From NCBI RefSeq assembly GCF_033807715.1, contig NC_084607.1:850001-914000 (forward strand): a stretch of DNA of 64,000 nt, in the 5' to 3' direction. The notes under the pieces are model-generated. The model searched no databases. It had not been told where the DNA came from and worked only from the letters and a program-made list of their open reading frames with translations. The stretch is from Cololabis saira. Its lineage: Eukaryota; Chordata; Actinopteri; Beloniformes; Belonidae. Shown here one piece after another: positions 37,464 to 48,730 of this stretch (position 1 is the first letter of the stretch; the number at the start of each line of letters is the position of its first letter). A program made the position numbers and the translations under genes.

Positions 37464-38755
37464 TGCAAAAACTCTACTAAATGTAAAAACTAAATGTTAC
37501 CAGGAATATTTGTCTTGTTAGTGCCACGGCTGCGCGACATGGCACTCCTTTGGGGCTTCACCACTCGCACACCGTTACTCGAAAAATTATGAACCGATTT
37601 AGAAAGTTGTAGGCCCTGAATTTAACTACAGTCCTGTGGATTTTCAGAGCGATGGCACAAATAGTATTTGCACGAAGTGCAAAAACATTTCCAAATTTCC
37701 AAACTAATGGGGAACTCATTTTCCCATGTATTTCTATGGCCCCATTCAAAGCGGATGGGAAAATGTCGAGAAAAAAGACAAAATTCACATAACTTTCTCA
37801 TAGTTGAACGTAGAACTGTCATTCAAACTTCAAAACGGAGAAAAAACTTCTCTTCTCTCTCGAAACCCCAAACAGTTTTTTCCTAAAATGTACACTTTTC
37901 AAGATATGAGCACTCAAGCGAGGACTGGAAATCACTTTTTTGTCAAATTTACAGTGCGGCTTTCAGTTATTAGAGTGGCAGTTAGAGTAAAAAAATAACT
38001 AGATTTTTTATTTGTAACTCGAGCTCACGGCCAAACCGTAAAAGGTAGACAGATAATTTTTGGTCAGAATGTAGACATACGTGTTGGGATTCATAAAATG
38101 TGACTTTGACAGGTGGGTAATGCACAAAATTTAAACGGGGGGGCTAACAGCCATGCAAATTCCTGCCTCTGTCTCCATTGACTGCAATGTAATAAAAAGT
38201 TTTCTTAAAAAGAATCTCTCTTTGTTTTCGAGGTCTCATTGGTGCAAATTAGCCGCACCTCCTCTTCTGATCGGTCGATATGTCATAGTTCCTATTTTCT
38301 GCAATAACTTGAATGGTTTGATATAGGAAATGTCATCAAAATCGCAATCATCCGGCAGTAGTCCCGTGGCACTTCAACATTTCCTGAAATTTTCTAGTTT
38401 CTAGTTAAAATGTCAAATTTTTAGTCAAAACAAAATCTCATTCCACTTAAAACAAGTAATTACTGGAAAAAAAACACAATTTTCACCTGTTTCAAGTAGA
38501 TTTTCACTTAAAATAAGTAGAAAAATCAAGATTTTTTTTGCTTGTAATAAGAAGATAAATCTTGTTCCACTGGCAGATTTTTCTACTTATTTCAGGTGAA
38601 AATGTACTTGAAACCGGTGGAAATTGTCAAATAACAAGTTATTTTTCTGGTAATGAGTCTTGTTTTAAGTGTAATGAGATTTTTTGACTAAAAATGAGAC
38701 ATTTTAACTAGAAATAAGACAAATATTCCTGGTAAGATTTTGAGTTTTTGCAGTG
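37464..38755. mobile_element. Family A MITE split by an inverted family C element
   Basis: The MITE ends (gcaaaaactc... and ...tttgagtttttgcagtg) lie at 37464 and 38755. The element at about 37519-38396, starting agtgccacggctgcgcgaca and ending gtggcacttcaacatttcct, is inserted within it. The insert is an inverted relative of the sequence at 25790-26630. The host sequence ctagtttctagttaaaatgt resumes at about 38396. Confidence 0.65.
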
Positions 38756-38796
38756 TAAGAATACAAGATTAATAAATATAAAATAAAGGTACAATA

Positions 38797-38816
38797 CACG
38801 TGTATATGTGTGTATA

Positions 38817-38896
<80 letters not shown>
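38797..38896. repeat. (TG/TA)n microsatellite
   Basis: A gtgtatatgtgtgt start followed by more than 30 TA dinucleotides. The Ile/Tyr frames on both strands are artefacts. A further TA run is at 39120-39150. Confidence 0.95.
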
Positions 38897-38898
<2 letters not shown>

Positions 38899-39114
38899 GA
38901 GGTGGAATATGCTGTATGTTTGTGTAGTTATTTTGTTTAAACTCAGGAAACTTCTCATATGGATTTATTTATGTATTTTGTTTCATTCTCTAAATTCTAA
39001 ATGCACTAGTTTATAAAAGCTAACATTTTTTATTGTGAAAAGTTTAGGCGTCATAAGTTTAGGCTTCAGTTCAGTCTAAACCTGTTGGTCCTTGTTTTTA
39101 GTTAAAATTGTAAA

Positions 39115-39152
<38 letters not shown>

Positions 39153-40789
39153 AAAAAATTATATTTTTTAGTATTACACTGATGATTTTCACCTGTACTT
39201 TGGGTTATTTGTGTTGTGGAAATTGAAACTAAACTAAACAACAAATCAAATCTTTTTCATTTTTGTTTAAATCAGGTTTTCATATTGATTGTAATAATAT
39301 TATTATAATATATTAATGTTCATGTTATTCCACCAGGGGGCAGCATGTGCTGGGAAATTGTGTGTAAATATCATTTTCCAGTTCTGCTAAATGTGTTTTT
39401 GGAAGTTTGATAATTTGATAGGCCGTGTCTAAATAAAAAAAATAAAAAATAAATTATTTTTTATGTGAGTGATGATTCATACGTGATCTAAGGTTTGTTA
39501 TTGTAGAAAAACACAATAATTAATATTAATTATAGTTGTAGTTTTTGTAATACTTTGTTGTTCCACTTCAAATTGTTGCAGTTTATTTAAAACCCAAACT
39601 AAAGTAGATAAGGTGTTTAATGGTTTATAAATGATCTATGTGATTATTTAGTTTCTTTTAGTCGCCTACACTTAGATGACACTCAGTATTAACTTAGTAC
39701 TACATCACTTTAAATATTAATGTAAATCAACCCCAGGCTGCTCTTGTAGCTGAATTTGCTCCATTTAGATTAAAAAGCATAGATGGTAAAAACCTGCCCG
39801 GCTGATGAAACAACACTGGAGAAAAAAAGAAGAAAGAAAAGGAAAAAAAAGGGGAAAAAATTAAGTTGACTTTACTTGCAAATGAATTTTGTACAAACTA
39901 AAAATTAAGTAGTTTATACAAAGTCTAGTCTTTCTTGATCTACATAAAAATCTTGTGCGAAAAAGTCGCCTTAATTTTTTAAAAGTAGATCAAGATATTT
40001 TTACTGTGGTTTCTACTTAAATAAATAAAACATGTTTCATCTAAACGTTGGTCAATCTGCCCAATAGATTAAAACTGTTAAAGGAAAAGTAAATATGTAG
40101 TTTGTGTGTAAATGAAAAGATTACTGGGATTAATTACAGAAAAACTGCTGGTTCAGGAAAACATTACAATGTCTTGTTTTTTGAACAAATGCAGATTCAG
40201 TTCAAAACTAGATGTATTCATGTAAAGCAACAAAGTTCATTTTGAATTGTTAATATCACAGATTTAAGTAGGTTATATTTACATACGCTTAGATTTATTT
40301 ATTTCAGTGTATATATATTATATATTATATATAGCCTCGGCTCTCGGCAGCAGCGCTGCAGTTCCTCGACTCGGCCAGCAGGCGGCAGCAGCGGGTCTCT
40401 AAAGTTGGAGATAATATAAATAAATAAATAAATAAATAAATACATAAATAAATAAATAGGAAATAGCCAAGTCATTTTCGCAATTTCTAGTTTTCTTCAC
40501 CCAAAAATAAATATATTTTTTTTTCATTTTCTTCTTTCTTTTATTTCTTCACCAAAAAAAAGTTTTCTTTTGCTTCATTCTTTTTTTTTTGACCAAAAAA
40601 GAAAATAAAGGTTTTTTTTTCATTTTCTTTCTCTTTTTTTCACCAAAAAAGATTTTAAAGGTTTGTTCTTTTTCCCCCGTGGGTCCTGGTCCAAACCAGA
40701 AAAAAACTGAAAAAACTCAGAAAAAACGTCCCCCGTGGGTCCTGGTCAGAGTCAGCTGTATTACAGGAAGTATAATATATATAATATAT

Positions 40790-41030
40790 TAAACTTCTCA
40801 ATAAATGAATGAAACTGAAGGAATGGGCCATTTTCATCCATTAGATCAACAACAAATTAAATCTTTTTCTTCACCATTGTTGATTAAATAAGGTTTTCCT
40901 ATTGATTGTAATTCCCTGTTATTCCACCAGGGGGCGGCATGTGATGGGACATTGTGTGTAAATATTATTTTCCAGTTCTGCTAAATGTGTTTATGGAAGT
41001 TTGATAATTTGATAGGCAATTTAGAGATTT
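40790..41030 (+). repeat. Diverged duplicate of the mxra7 3' end and its downstream flank
   Basis: AAACTTCTCAATAAATGAAT then gaaactgaaggaa and tagatcaacaac repeat 37376-37436. The block AATCAAATCTTTTTC... and CCACCAGGGGGC(A/G)GCATGTG then TTTCCAGTTCTGCTAAATGT repeats 39238-39420. The upstream coding exons are not repeated here. Confidence 0.8.
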
Positions 41031-41591
41031 CAAATCACAACTCATCACAGATTCTGGAATAATCTCCTCGGCCTTTGGAACCATAAAGATTCAAGTCATT
41101 TTTAATCCAGTTCAGTTTAAAGTTCCATTCATAGATTCCAGTTCAGTTTCTTTCAGACCAAGGTCGTAGTTTTTAATAAGGTGAGATCTTTTAGATAGTG
41201 GGATTTGTTTCTCCATATGAAATTAAAGATCAGAGTTTGCTGTTCGGATCATTTGAGGAGAAACTACAGAGATAAACACGGATAAACTAATATTCTCTCA
41301 GCTCTGGTTAATACGACTCTAGAATACACAGATCTCTTATTAACCCGTGATTTACAGATGTTTTTATATGATCTATTTTCTTTTCTATGTTGATTTGTTC
41401 TCTTTTATTTTTATCTTTACATATTGTTATACCTAAGTATTTTACTTCATTCTTTACAGGGAATCTTTCAGTGACGTCAGTTCAGTCAAAGCTCATCTAT
41501 CAGGTACGGCAGGTTACGAGTGACAGAAGTCTCTGTAGCTGATCTGTGTGTGAAGAAGCTGATTTATGTAGTTTATCTGTGTGGGGAAGAA

Positions 41592-41698
41592 GCTGATTTA
41601 TGGTTCTGCGTTGGTGTAACGCAGACCCTACGCCGTAGGGTACGCCGTAAGACTGATTTATGGTTCTGCGTTACACCAACGCAGAACCATAAATCAGC
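41592..41698. repeat. 33-bp perfect inverted repeat (fold-back MITE-like)
   Basis: The arms at 41592-41624 and 41666-41698 (GCTGATTTATGGTTCTGCGT... and complement) are exact. An extra direct copy of ctgatttatggttctgcg lies at about 41653-41670, and the centre holds cctacgccgtagg, itself palindromic. The superfamily is unknown. Confidence 0.85.
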
Positions 41699-42604
41699 TT
41701 TTAGAGAGCAGAAAAAGTATCTGACAAACGCAATTTAACTCATTCTGTTCACTTTATTCACTATGTCAGTGCAACAATATCACAGGGACATCCCAGTTTA
41801 ACTTTAAACAGTTAAAGTCCAAATGCAAAAAGCAGAGGGAGAGTAAAAAAAGTCAAATATTTCCCTTAAACAGATTTATAAGAGGTTAGGGTGATGTGAT
41901 TTTTTACATTAAGCAGTGTGCATTTGTAGGCATACTTTGAAATAAATTAAACTGTAGGCCTATTTCAGTCTATACTTGTGTAAAAGTAAAATAAAAAAAT
42001 ACCCCACTTTAATATAAATAAAAAATGTAGCTGCAGCTTAGCAGCTTTAAAAATAAATATAGAAATTAAAAATAGTTCTTTTAAAATTAGATGGTATCAA
42101 CTCAAACTCCAAGATAACTGGCCAACAAAATAAACTAATGACGAAAAAGTAATTTAGAAATATCATTTATTTATGTTTGGATTTTTTTCGAGGCCAAAGG
42201 TTCAGACCCCGGACCTGGTGGAATCATCATGTTCTGATATACATTGGTAGTTATTCTATATGTATTAAATAATAGAATAATCAATACAAATAGACACAGA
42301 GTAATTCCATAAATGTATTTAAAAAACAAACATTTACATTTCCCCTGAAGCCGCGGTGGCGGCTGCCGGACCTTCATACCCAATAGCAGAGTTGGTAGTA
42401 ACGAGTTACATTTACTCTGTTACATTTACTTGAGTAAGTTTTGGGAAATGTTGTACTTTTAGGAGTAGTTTTGAACAGTCTTACTAAGGTACGGCAAGGT
42501 TACGAGTCACAGAACTGTAGAGTATCAATAACACGTCCAGCAAATACTAACACAGAAGTTTATGGAGCTGATCTGTTTGGTCAAGAAAACTGGAACTTTT
42601 TACA

Positions 42605-42795
42605 ATGCTAAAAAAAAGGAATATTTGTCTTATTTCTAGTCTTCACCTACAGGTATCTATATACAGCGTGCACATCTTCAGTTTCCTATTTCACCATAGT
42701 TAAAATGTCTCATTTTTAGTCAAAAAATCTCATTACACTTAAAACAAGAGTCATTACCAGAAAAAATAACTTGTTATTTGACAATTTTCACCTGT
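42605..42795. mobile_element. Left half of a family A MITE, cut by the satellite
   Basis: The text ggaatatttgtcttatttct ... ttgacaattttcacctgttt matches the left half of the MITE at 5723. It then switches into gtgcgtttttgcc repeats at about 42797. An insertion of about 80 bp (cttcacctacaggtatctat) lies inside. The MITE marks the left edge of the satellite domain. Confidence 0.7.
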
Positions 42796-42796
42796 T

Positions 42797-43105
42797 TCGT
42801 GCGTTTTTGCCTTTTTCGTGCGTTTTTGCATTTTTTCGCGCGTTTTTTCGTGCGTTTTTTCGTGCGTTTTTGCATTTTTTCGTGCGTTTTTTCGTGCGTT
42901 TTTGCATTTTTTCGTGCGTTTTTTCGTGCGTTTTTGTGTTTTTTTTCGTGTGTTTTTTCGAGTTTTTTTCATGCATTTTTTCGTGCGTTTTTGTGTTTTT
43001 TTTCGTGTGTTTCTTCGTGTTTTTCTCGTGCGTTTTTTCGTGCGTTTTTTCGTGTTTTTTTCGTGCGTTTTATGCATTTTTTCGTGCGTTTTTGCGTTTT
43101 TCCGT
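42797..43105. repeat. T/G-rich satellite block 1 (TTTTTTCGTGCG / TTTTTGCG)
   Basis: Irregular units of about 11-13 bp (ttttttcgtgcg, tttttgcattttttcgtgcg). Frames over it read 'CVFSCVFACVF' and are not proteins. Confidence 0.95.
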
Positions 43106-43113
43106 TCTTCTTA

Positions 43114-46100
43114 CTACTGGTGGGACATGGTGGGACATCTACTGGTGGGACATGGTGGGACATGGTGGGACATGGTGGGGCATGGTGGGACATCTACTGG
43201 TGGGACATGGTGGGACATCTACTGGTGGGACATCTACTGGTGGGACATGGTGGGACATCTACTGGTGGGACATGGTGGGACATCTACTGGTGGGACATGG
43301 TGGGACATGGTGGGACATCTACTGGTGGGACATGGTGGGACATGGTGGGACATGGTGGGGCATGGTGGGACATCTACTGGTGGGACATGGTGGGACATCT
43401 ACTGGTGGGACATCTACTGGTGGGACATGGTGGGACATCTACTGGTGGGACATGGTGGGACATGGTGGGACATGGTGGGACATGGTGGGACATGGTGGGG
43501 CATGGTGGGACATGGTGGGGCATGGTGGGACATCTACTGGTGGGACATGGTGGGACATCTACTGGTGGGACATCTACTGGTGGGACATCTACTGGTGGGA
43601 CATGGTGGGACATCTACTGGTGGGACATCTACTGGTGGGACATGGTGGGACATCTACTGGTGGGACATGGTGGGACATTTACTGGTGGGACATCTACTGG
43701 TGGGACATGGTGGGACATCTACTGGTGGGACATCTACTGGTGGGACATCTACTGGTGGGACATGGTGGGACATCTACTGGTGGGACATGGTGGGACACCT
43801 ACTGGTGGGACATGGTGGGACATCTACTGGTGGGACATGGTGGGACATGGTGGGACATGGTGGGACATCTACTGGTGGGACATGGTGGGACATCTACTGG
43901 TGGGACATGGTGGGACATGGTGGGACATCTACTGGTGGGACATGGTGGGACATCTACTGGTGGGACATCTACTGGTGGGACATGGTGGGACATGGTGGGA
44001 CATCTACTGGTGGGACATCTACTGGTGGGACATGGTGGGACATCTACTGGTGGGACATCTACTGGTGGGACATCTACTGGTGGGACATCTACTGGTGGGA
44101 CATGGTGGGACATCTACTGGTGGGACATGGTGGGACATCTACTGGTGGGACATGGTGGGACATCTACTGGTGGGACATCTACTGGTGGGACATCTACTGG
44201 TGGGACATCTACTGGTGGGACATCTACTGGTGGGACATGGTGGGACATCTACTGGTGGGACATCTACTGGTGGGACATGGTGGGACATCTACTGGTGGGA
44301 CATCTACTGGTGGGACATGGTGGGACATCTACTGGTGGGACATGGTGGGACATCTACTGGTGGGACATGGTGGGACATCTACTGGTGGGACATCTACTGG
44401 TGGGACATGGTGGGACATGGTGGGACATCTACTGGTGGGACATCTACTGGTGGGACATGGTGGGACATCTACTGGTGGGACATGGTGGGACATCTACTGG
44501 TGGGACATGGTGGGACATGGTGGGACATCTACTGGTGGGACATCTACTGGTGGGACATGGTGGGACATCTACTGGTGGGACATGGTGGGACACCTACTGG
44601 TGGGACATGGTGGGACATCTACTGGTGGGACATGGTGGGACATCTACTGGTGGGACATGGTGGGACATCTACTGGTGGGACATGGTGGGACATGGTGGGA
44701 CACCTACTGGTGGGACATGGTGGGACATCTACTGGTGGGACATGGTGGGACATCTACTGGTGGGACATCTACTGGTGGGACATGGTGGGACATCTACTGG
44801 TGGGACATCTACTGGTGGGACATGGTGGGACATCTACTGGTGGGACATCTACTGGTGGGACATGGTGGGACATGGTGGGACATCTACTGGTGGGACATGG
44901 TGGGACATCTACTGGTGGGACATCTACTGGTGGGACATCTACTGGTGGGACATCTACTGGTGGGACATGGTGGGACATCTACTGGTGGGACATGGTGGGA
45001 CATCTACTGGTGGGACATGGTGGGACATCTACTGGTGGGACATCTACTGGTGGGACATCTACTGGTGGGACATCTACTGGTGGGACATCTACTGGTGGGA
45101 CATGGTGGGACATCTACTGGTGGGACATCTACTGGTGGGACATGGTGGGACATCTACTGGTGGGACATCTACTGGTGGGACATGGTGGGACATCTACTGG
45201 TGGGACATGGTGGGACATCTACTGGTGGGACATGGTGGGACATGGTGGGACATGGTGGGACATTTACTGGTGGGACATGGTGGGACATCTACTGGTGGGA
45301 CATCTACTGGTGGGACATGGTGGGACATCTACTGGTGGGACATCTACTGGTGGGACATCTACTGGTGGGACATGGTGGGACATTTACTGGTGGGACATTT
45401 ACTGGTGGGACATCTACTGGTGGGACATCTACTGGTGGGACATGGTGGGACATCTACTGGTGGGACATGGTGGGACATTTACTGGTGGGACATCTACTGG
45501 TGGGACATGGTGGGACATGGTGGGACATCTACTGGTGGGACATGGTGGGACATCTACTGGTGGGACATCTACTGGTGGGACATGGTGGGACATCTACTGG
45601 TGGGACACCTACTGGTGGGACATGGTGGGACATTTACTGGTGGGACATTTACTGGTGGGACATCTACTGGTGGGACATCTACTGGTGGGACATGGTGGGA
45701 CATCTACTGGTGGGACATGGTGGGACATCTACTGGTGGGACATGGTGGGACATCTACTGGTGGGACATCTACTGGTGGGACATGGTGGGACATCTACTGG
45801 TGGGACATGGTGGGACACCTACTGGTGGGACATCTACTGGTGGGACATGGTGGGACATCTACTGGTGGGACATCTACTGGTGGGACATGGTGGGACACCT
45901 ACTGGTGGGACATCTACTGGTGGGACATGGTGGGACATCTACTGGTGGGACATCTACTGGTGGGACATCTACTGGTGGGACATCTACTGGTGGGACACCT
46001 ACTGGTGGGACATCTACTGGTGGGACATGGTGGGACATCTACTGGTGGGACATCTACTGGTGGGACACCTACTGGTGGGACATCTACTGGTGGGACATGG

Positions 46101-46210
46101 TGGGACATCTACTGGTGGGACATCTACTGGTGGGACATGGTGGGACATCTACTGGTGGGACATGGTGGGACATCTACTGGTGGGACATCTACTGGTGGGA
46201 CACCTACTGG
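43114..46210. repeat. Two-word satellite block 1: GGTGGGACAT (10 bp) and GGTGGGACATCTACT (15 bp)
   Basis: About 3.1 kb made only of a 10-bp word and a 15-bp word (10-mer plus CTACT), with rare variants (atttact, acctact, ggggcat). There is no stop in any + frame because neither word contains one in any phase, which explains the frames of more than 1000 codons. Confidence 0.97.
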
Positions 46211-48730
46211 TTTCCGTGCGTTTTTTCCTGCGTTTTTGCGTTTTTTCGTGCGTTTTTTCGTGCGTTTTTGTGTTTTTTCGGGCGTTTTTTCCTGCGTTTT
46301 TTCGTGCGTTTTTGCGTTTTTTCGTGCGTTTTTTCGTGCGTTTTTTCATGCGTTTTTTCCTGCGTTTTTTCGTGCGTTTTTGCGTTTTTTCGTGCGTTTT
46401 TGCGTGCGTTTTTTCGTGCGTTTTTGCGTTTTTTCGTGCGGTTTTGCGTGCGTTTTTGCGTGCGTTTTTGCGTTTTTTCGTGCGTTTTTGCGTGCGTTTT
46501 TGCGTTTTTTCGTGCGTTTTTTTGTGCGTTTTTTCGGGCGTTTTTGCGTGCGTTTTTGCGTGCGTTTTTGCGTGCGTTTTTGCGTCCGTTTTTGCGTCCG
46601 TTTTTGCGTCCGTTTTTGCGTTTTTTTCGTGCGTTTTTGCGTGCGTTTTTGCATTTTTTCGTGCGTTTTTTCGTGCGTTTTTTCGTGCGTTTTTTCGTGC
46701 GTTTTTGCGTTTTTCCGTGCGTTTTTCCGTCCGTTTTTGCGTCCGTTTTTGCGTGCGTTTTTGCGTTTTTTCGTGCGTTTTTGCGTGCGTTTTTGCGTTT
46801 TTTCGTGCGTTTTTGCGTTTTTCCGTGCGTTTTTTCGTGCGTTTTTGCGTCCGTTTTTGCGTTTTTTTCGTGCGTTTTTGCGTGCGTTTTTTCGTGCGTT
46901 TTTTCGTGCGTTTTTGCGTCCGTTTTTGCGTCCGTTTTTGCGTTTTTTTCGTGCGTTTTTGCGTGCGTTTTTGCGTGCGTTTTTTCGTGCGTTTTTGCGT
47001 TTTTTCGTGCGTTTTTGCGTCCGTTTTTGCGTGCGTTTTTGCATTTTTTTCGTGCGTTTTTGCGTGCGTTTTTGCGTGCGTTTTTGCATTTTTTTGTGCG
47101 TTTTTTCATGCGTTTTTTCGTTTTTTCGTGTGTTTTTTCGTACGCATGAAAAAACTCACAAAAAAATGTACGGAAGTACGTTTTTTTGTACGTTTTTTTG
47201 TGCGTTTTTGCGTGCGTTTTTGCGTGCGTTTTTGCGTGCGTTTTTTCGTGCGTTTTTGCGTTTTTTCGTGCGTTTTTGCGTGCGTTTTTGCGTGCGTTTT
47301 TTCGTACGTTTTTTCGTGCGTTTTTGCGTTTTTTTCGTGCGTTTTTGCGTTTTTTCGTGTGTTATTTCGTGCGTTTTTTCGTGCGTTTTTGCATGCGTTT
47401 TTTCGTACGTTTTTTCGTGCGTTTTTGCGTTTTTTCGTGCGTTTTTGCGTTTTTTCGTGTGTTATTTTGTGCGTTTTTTCGTGTTTTTTCTTGCGTTTTT
47501 GCGTTTTTGCGTTTTTTCGTGCGGGAAAAAAACAAGAAAAAACACGGAAAAAACACGAAAAAAACCCTGAAAAAACACGAAAAAAACACGAAAAAAAAAC
47601 ACGAAAAAACGTCCGTTTTTGCGTCCGTTTTTGCGTTTTTTTCGTGCGTTTTTGCGTGCGTTTTTGCATTTTTTCGTGCGTTTTTTCGTGCGTTTTTTCG
47701 TGCGTTTTTTCGTGCGTTTTTGCGTTTTTCCGTCCGTTTTTCCGTCCGTTTTTGCGTCCGTTTTTGCGTTTTTTTCGTGCGTTTTTGCGTGCGTTTTTGC
47801 GTTTTTTCGTGCGTTTTTGCGTGCGTTTTTGCGTTTTTTCGTGCGTTTTTGCGTTTTTCCGTGCGTTTTTTCGTGCGTTTTTGCGTCCGTTTTTGCGTTT
47901 TTTTCGTGCGTTTTTGCGTGCGTTTTTTCGTGCGTTTTTTCGTGCGTTTTTGCGTCCGTTTTTGCGTCCGTTTTTGCGTTTTTTTCGTGCGTTTTTGCGT
48001 GCGTTTTTGCGTGCGTTTTTTCGTGCGTTTTTTCGTGCGTTTTTTCGTGCGTTTTTTCGTGCGTTTTTGCGTCCGTTTTTGCGTGCGTTTTTGCATTTTT
48101 TTCGTGCGTTTTTGCGTGCGTTTTTGCGTGCGTTTTTGCATTTTTTTGTGCGTTTTTTCGTGCGTTTTTGCGTTTTTTCGTGCGTTTTTTCGTACGCATG
48201 AAAAAACTCACAAAAAAATGTACGGAAGTACATTTTTTTGTACGTTTTTTTGTGCGTTTTTTTGTGCGTTTTTGCGTGCGTTTTTGCGTGCGTTTTTGCG
48301 TGCGTTTTTTCGTGCGTTTTTGCGTTTTTTCGTGCGTTGTTGCGTGTGTTTTTGCGTGCGTTTTTTCGTACGTTTTTTCGTGCGTTTTTGCGTTTTTTTC
48401 GTGCGTTTTTGCGTTTTTTCGTGTGTTATTTCGTGCGTTTTTTCGTGCGTTTTTGCATGCGTTTTTTCGTACGTTTTTTCGTGCGTTTTTGCGTTTTTTT
48501 CGTGCGTTTTTGCGTTTTTTCGTGTGTTATTTCGTGCGTTTTTTCGTGTTTTTTCTTGCGTTTTTGCGTTTTTTCGTGCGGGAAAAAAACAAGAAAAAAC
48601 ACGGAAAAAACACGAAAAAAACCCTGAAAAAACACGAAAAAAACACGAAAAAAAAACACGAAAAAACACGAAAAAACCACGAAAAAACACGAAAAAACAC
48701 GAAAAAAACACGAAAAAAACACGAAAAAAC
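46211..48730. repeat. T/G-rich satellite block 2 with two about 1.05-kb higher-order units
   Basis: TTTTTTCGTGCG/TTTTTGCGTGCG/TTTTTGCGTCCG units. The landmark cgtacgcatgaaaaaactca is at about 47140 and 48190, and gcgggaaaaaaacaagaaaa at about 47521 and 48580. At both landmarks the T-rich strand flips to A-rich, forming fold-backs. Not coding. Confidence 0.95.

Larger units (their letters stand above)
38897..42600. other. AT-rich intergenic DNA, no gene seen
   Basis: Mostly unique-looking AT-rich sequence. It includes (AATA)n at 40418-40460 and a TTTTTT/AAAAAA-rich stretch at 40500-40680. A copy of the mxra7 3' end with flank lies at about 40790-41030, and a perfect inverted repeat at 41592-41698. 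Open frames are short and match no family I recognise. Confidence 0.5.
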
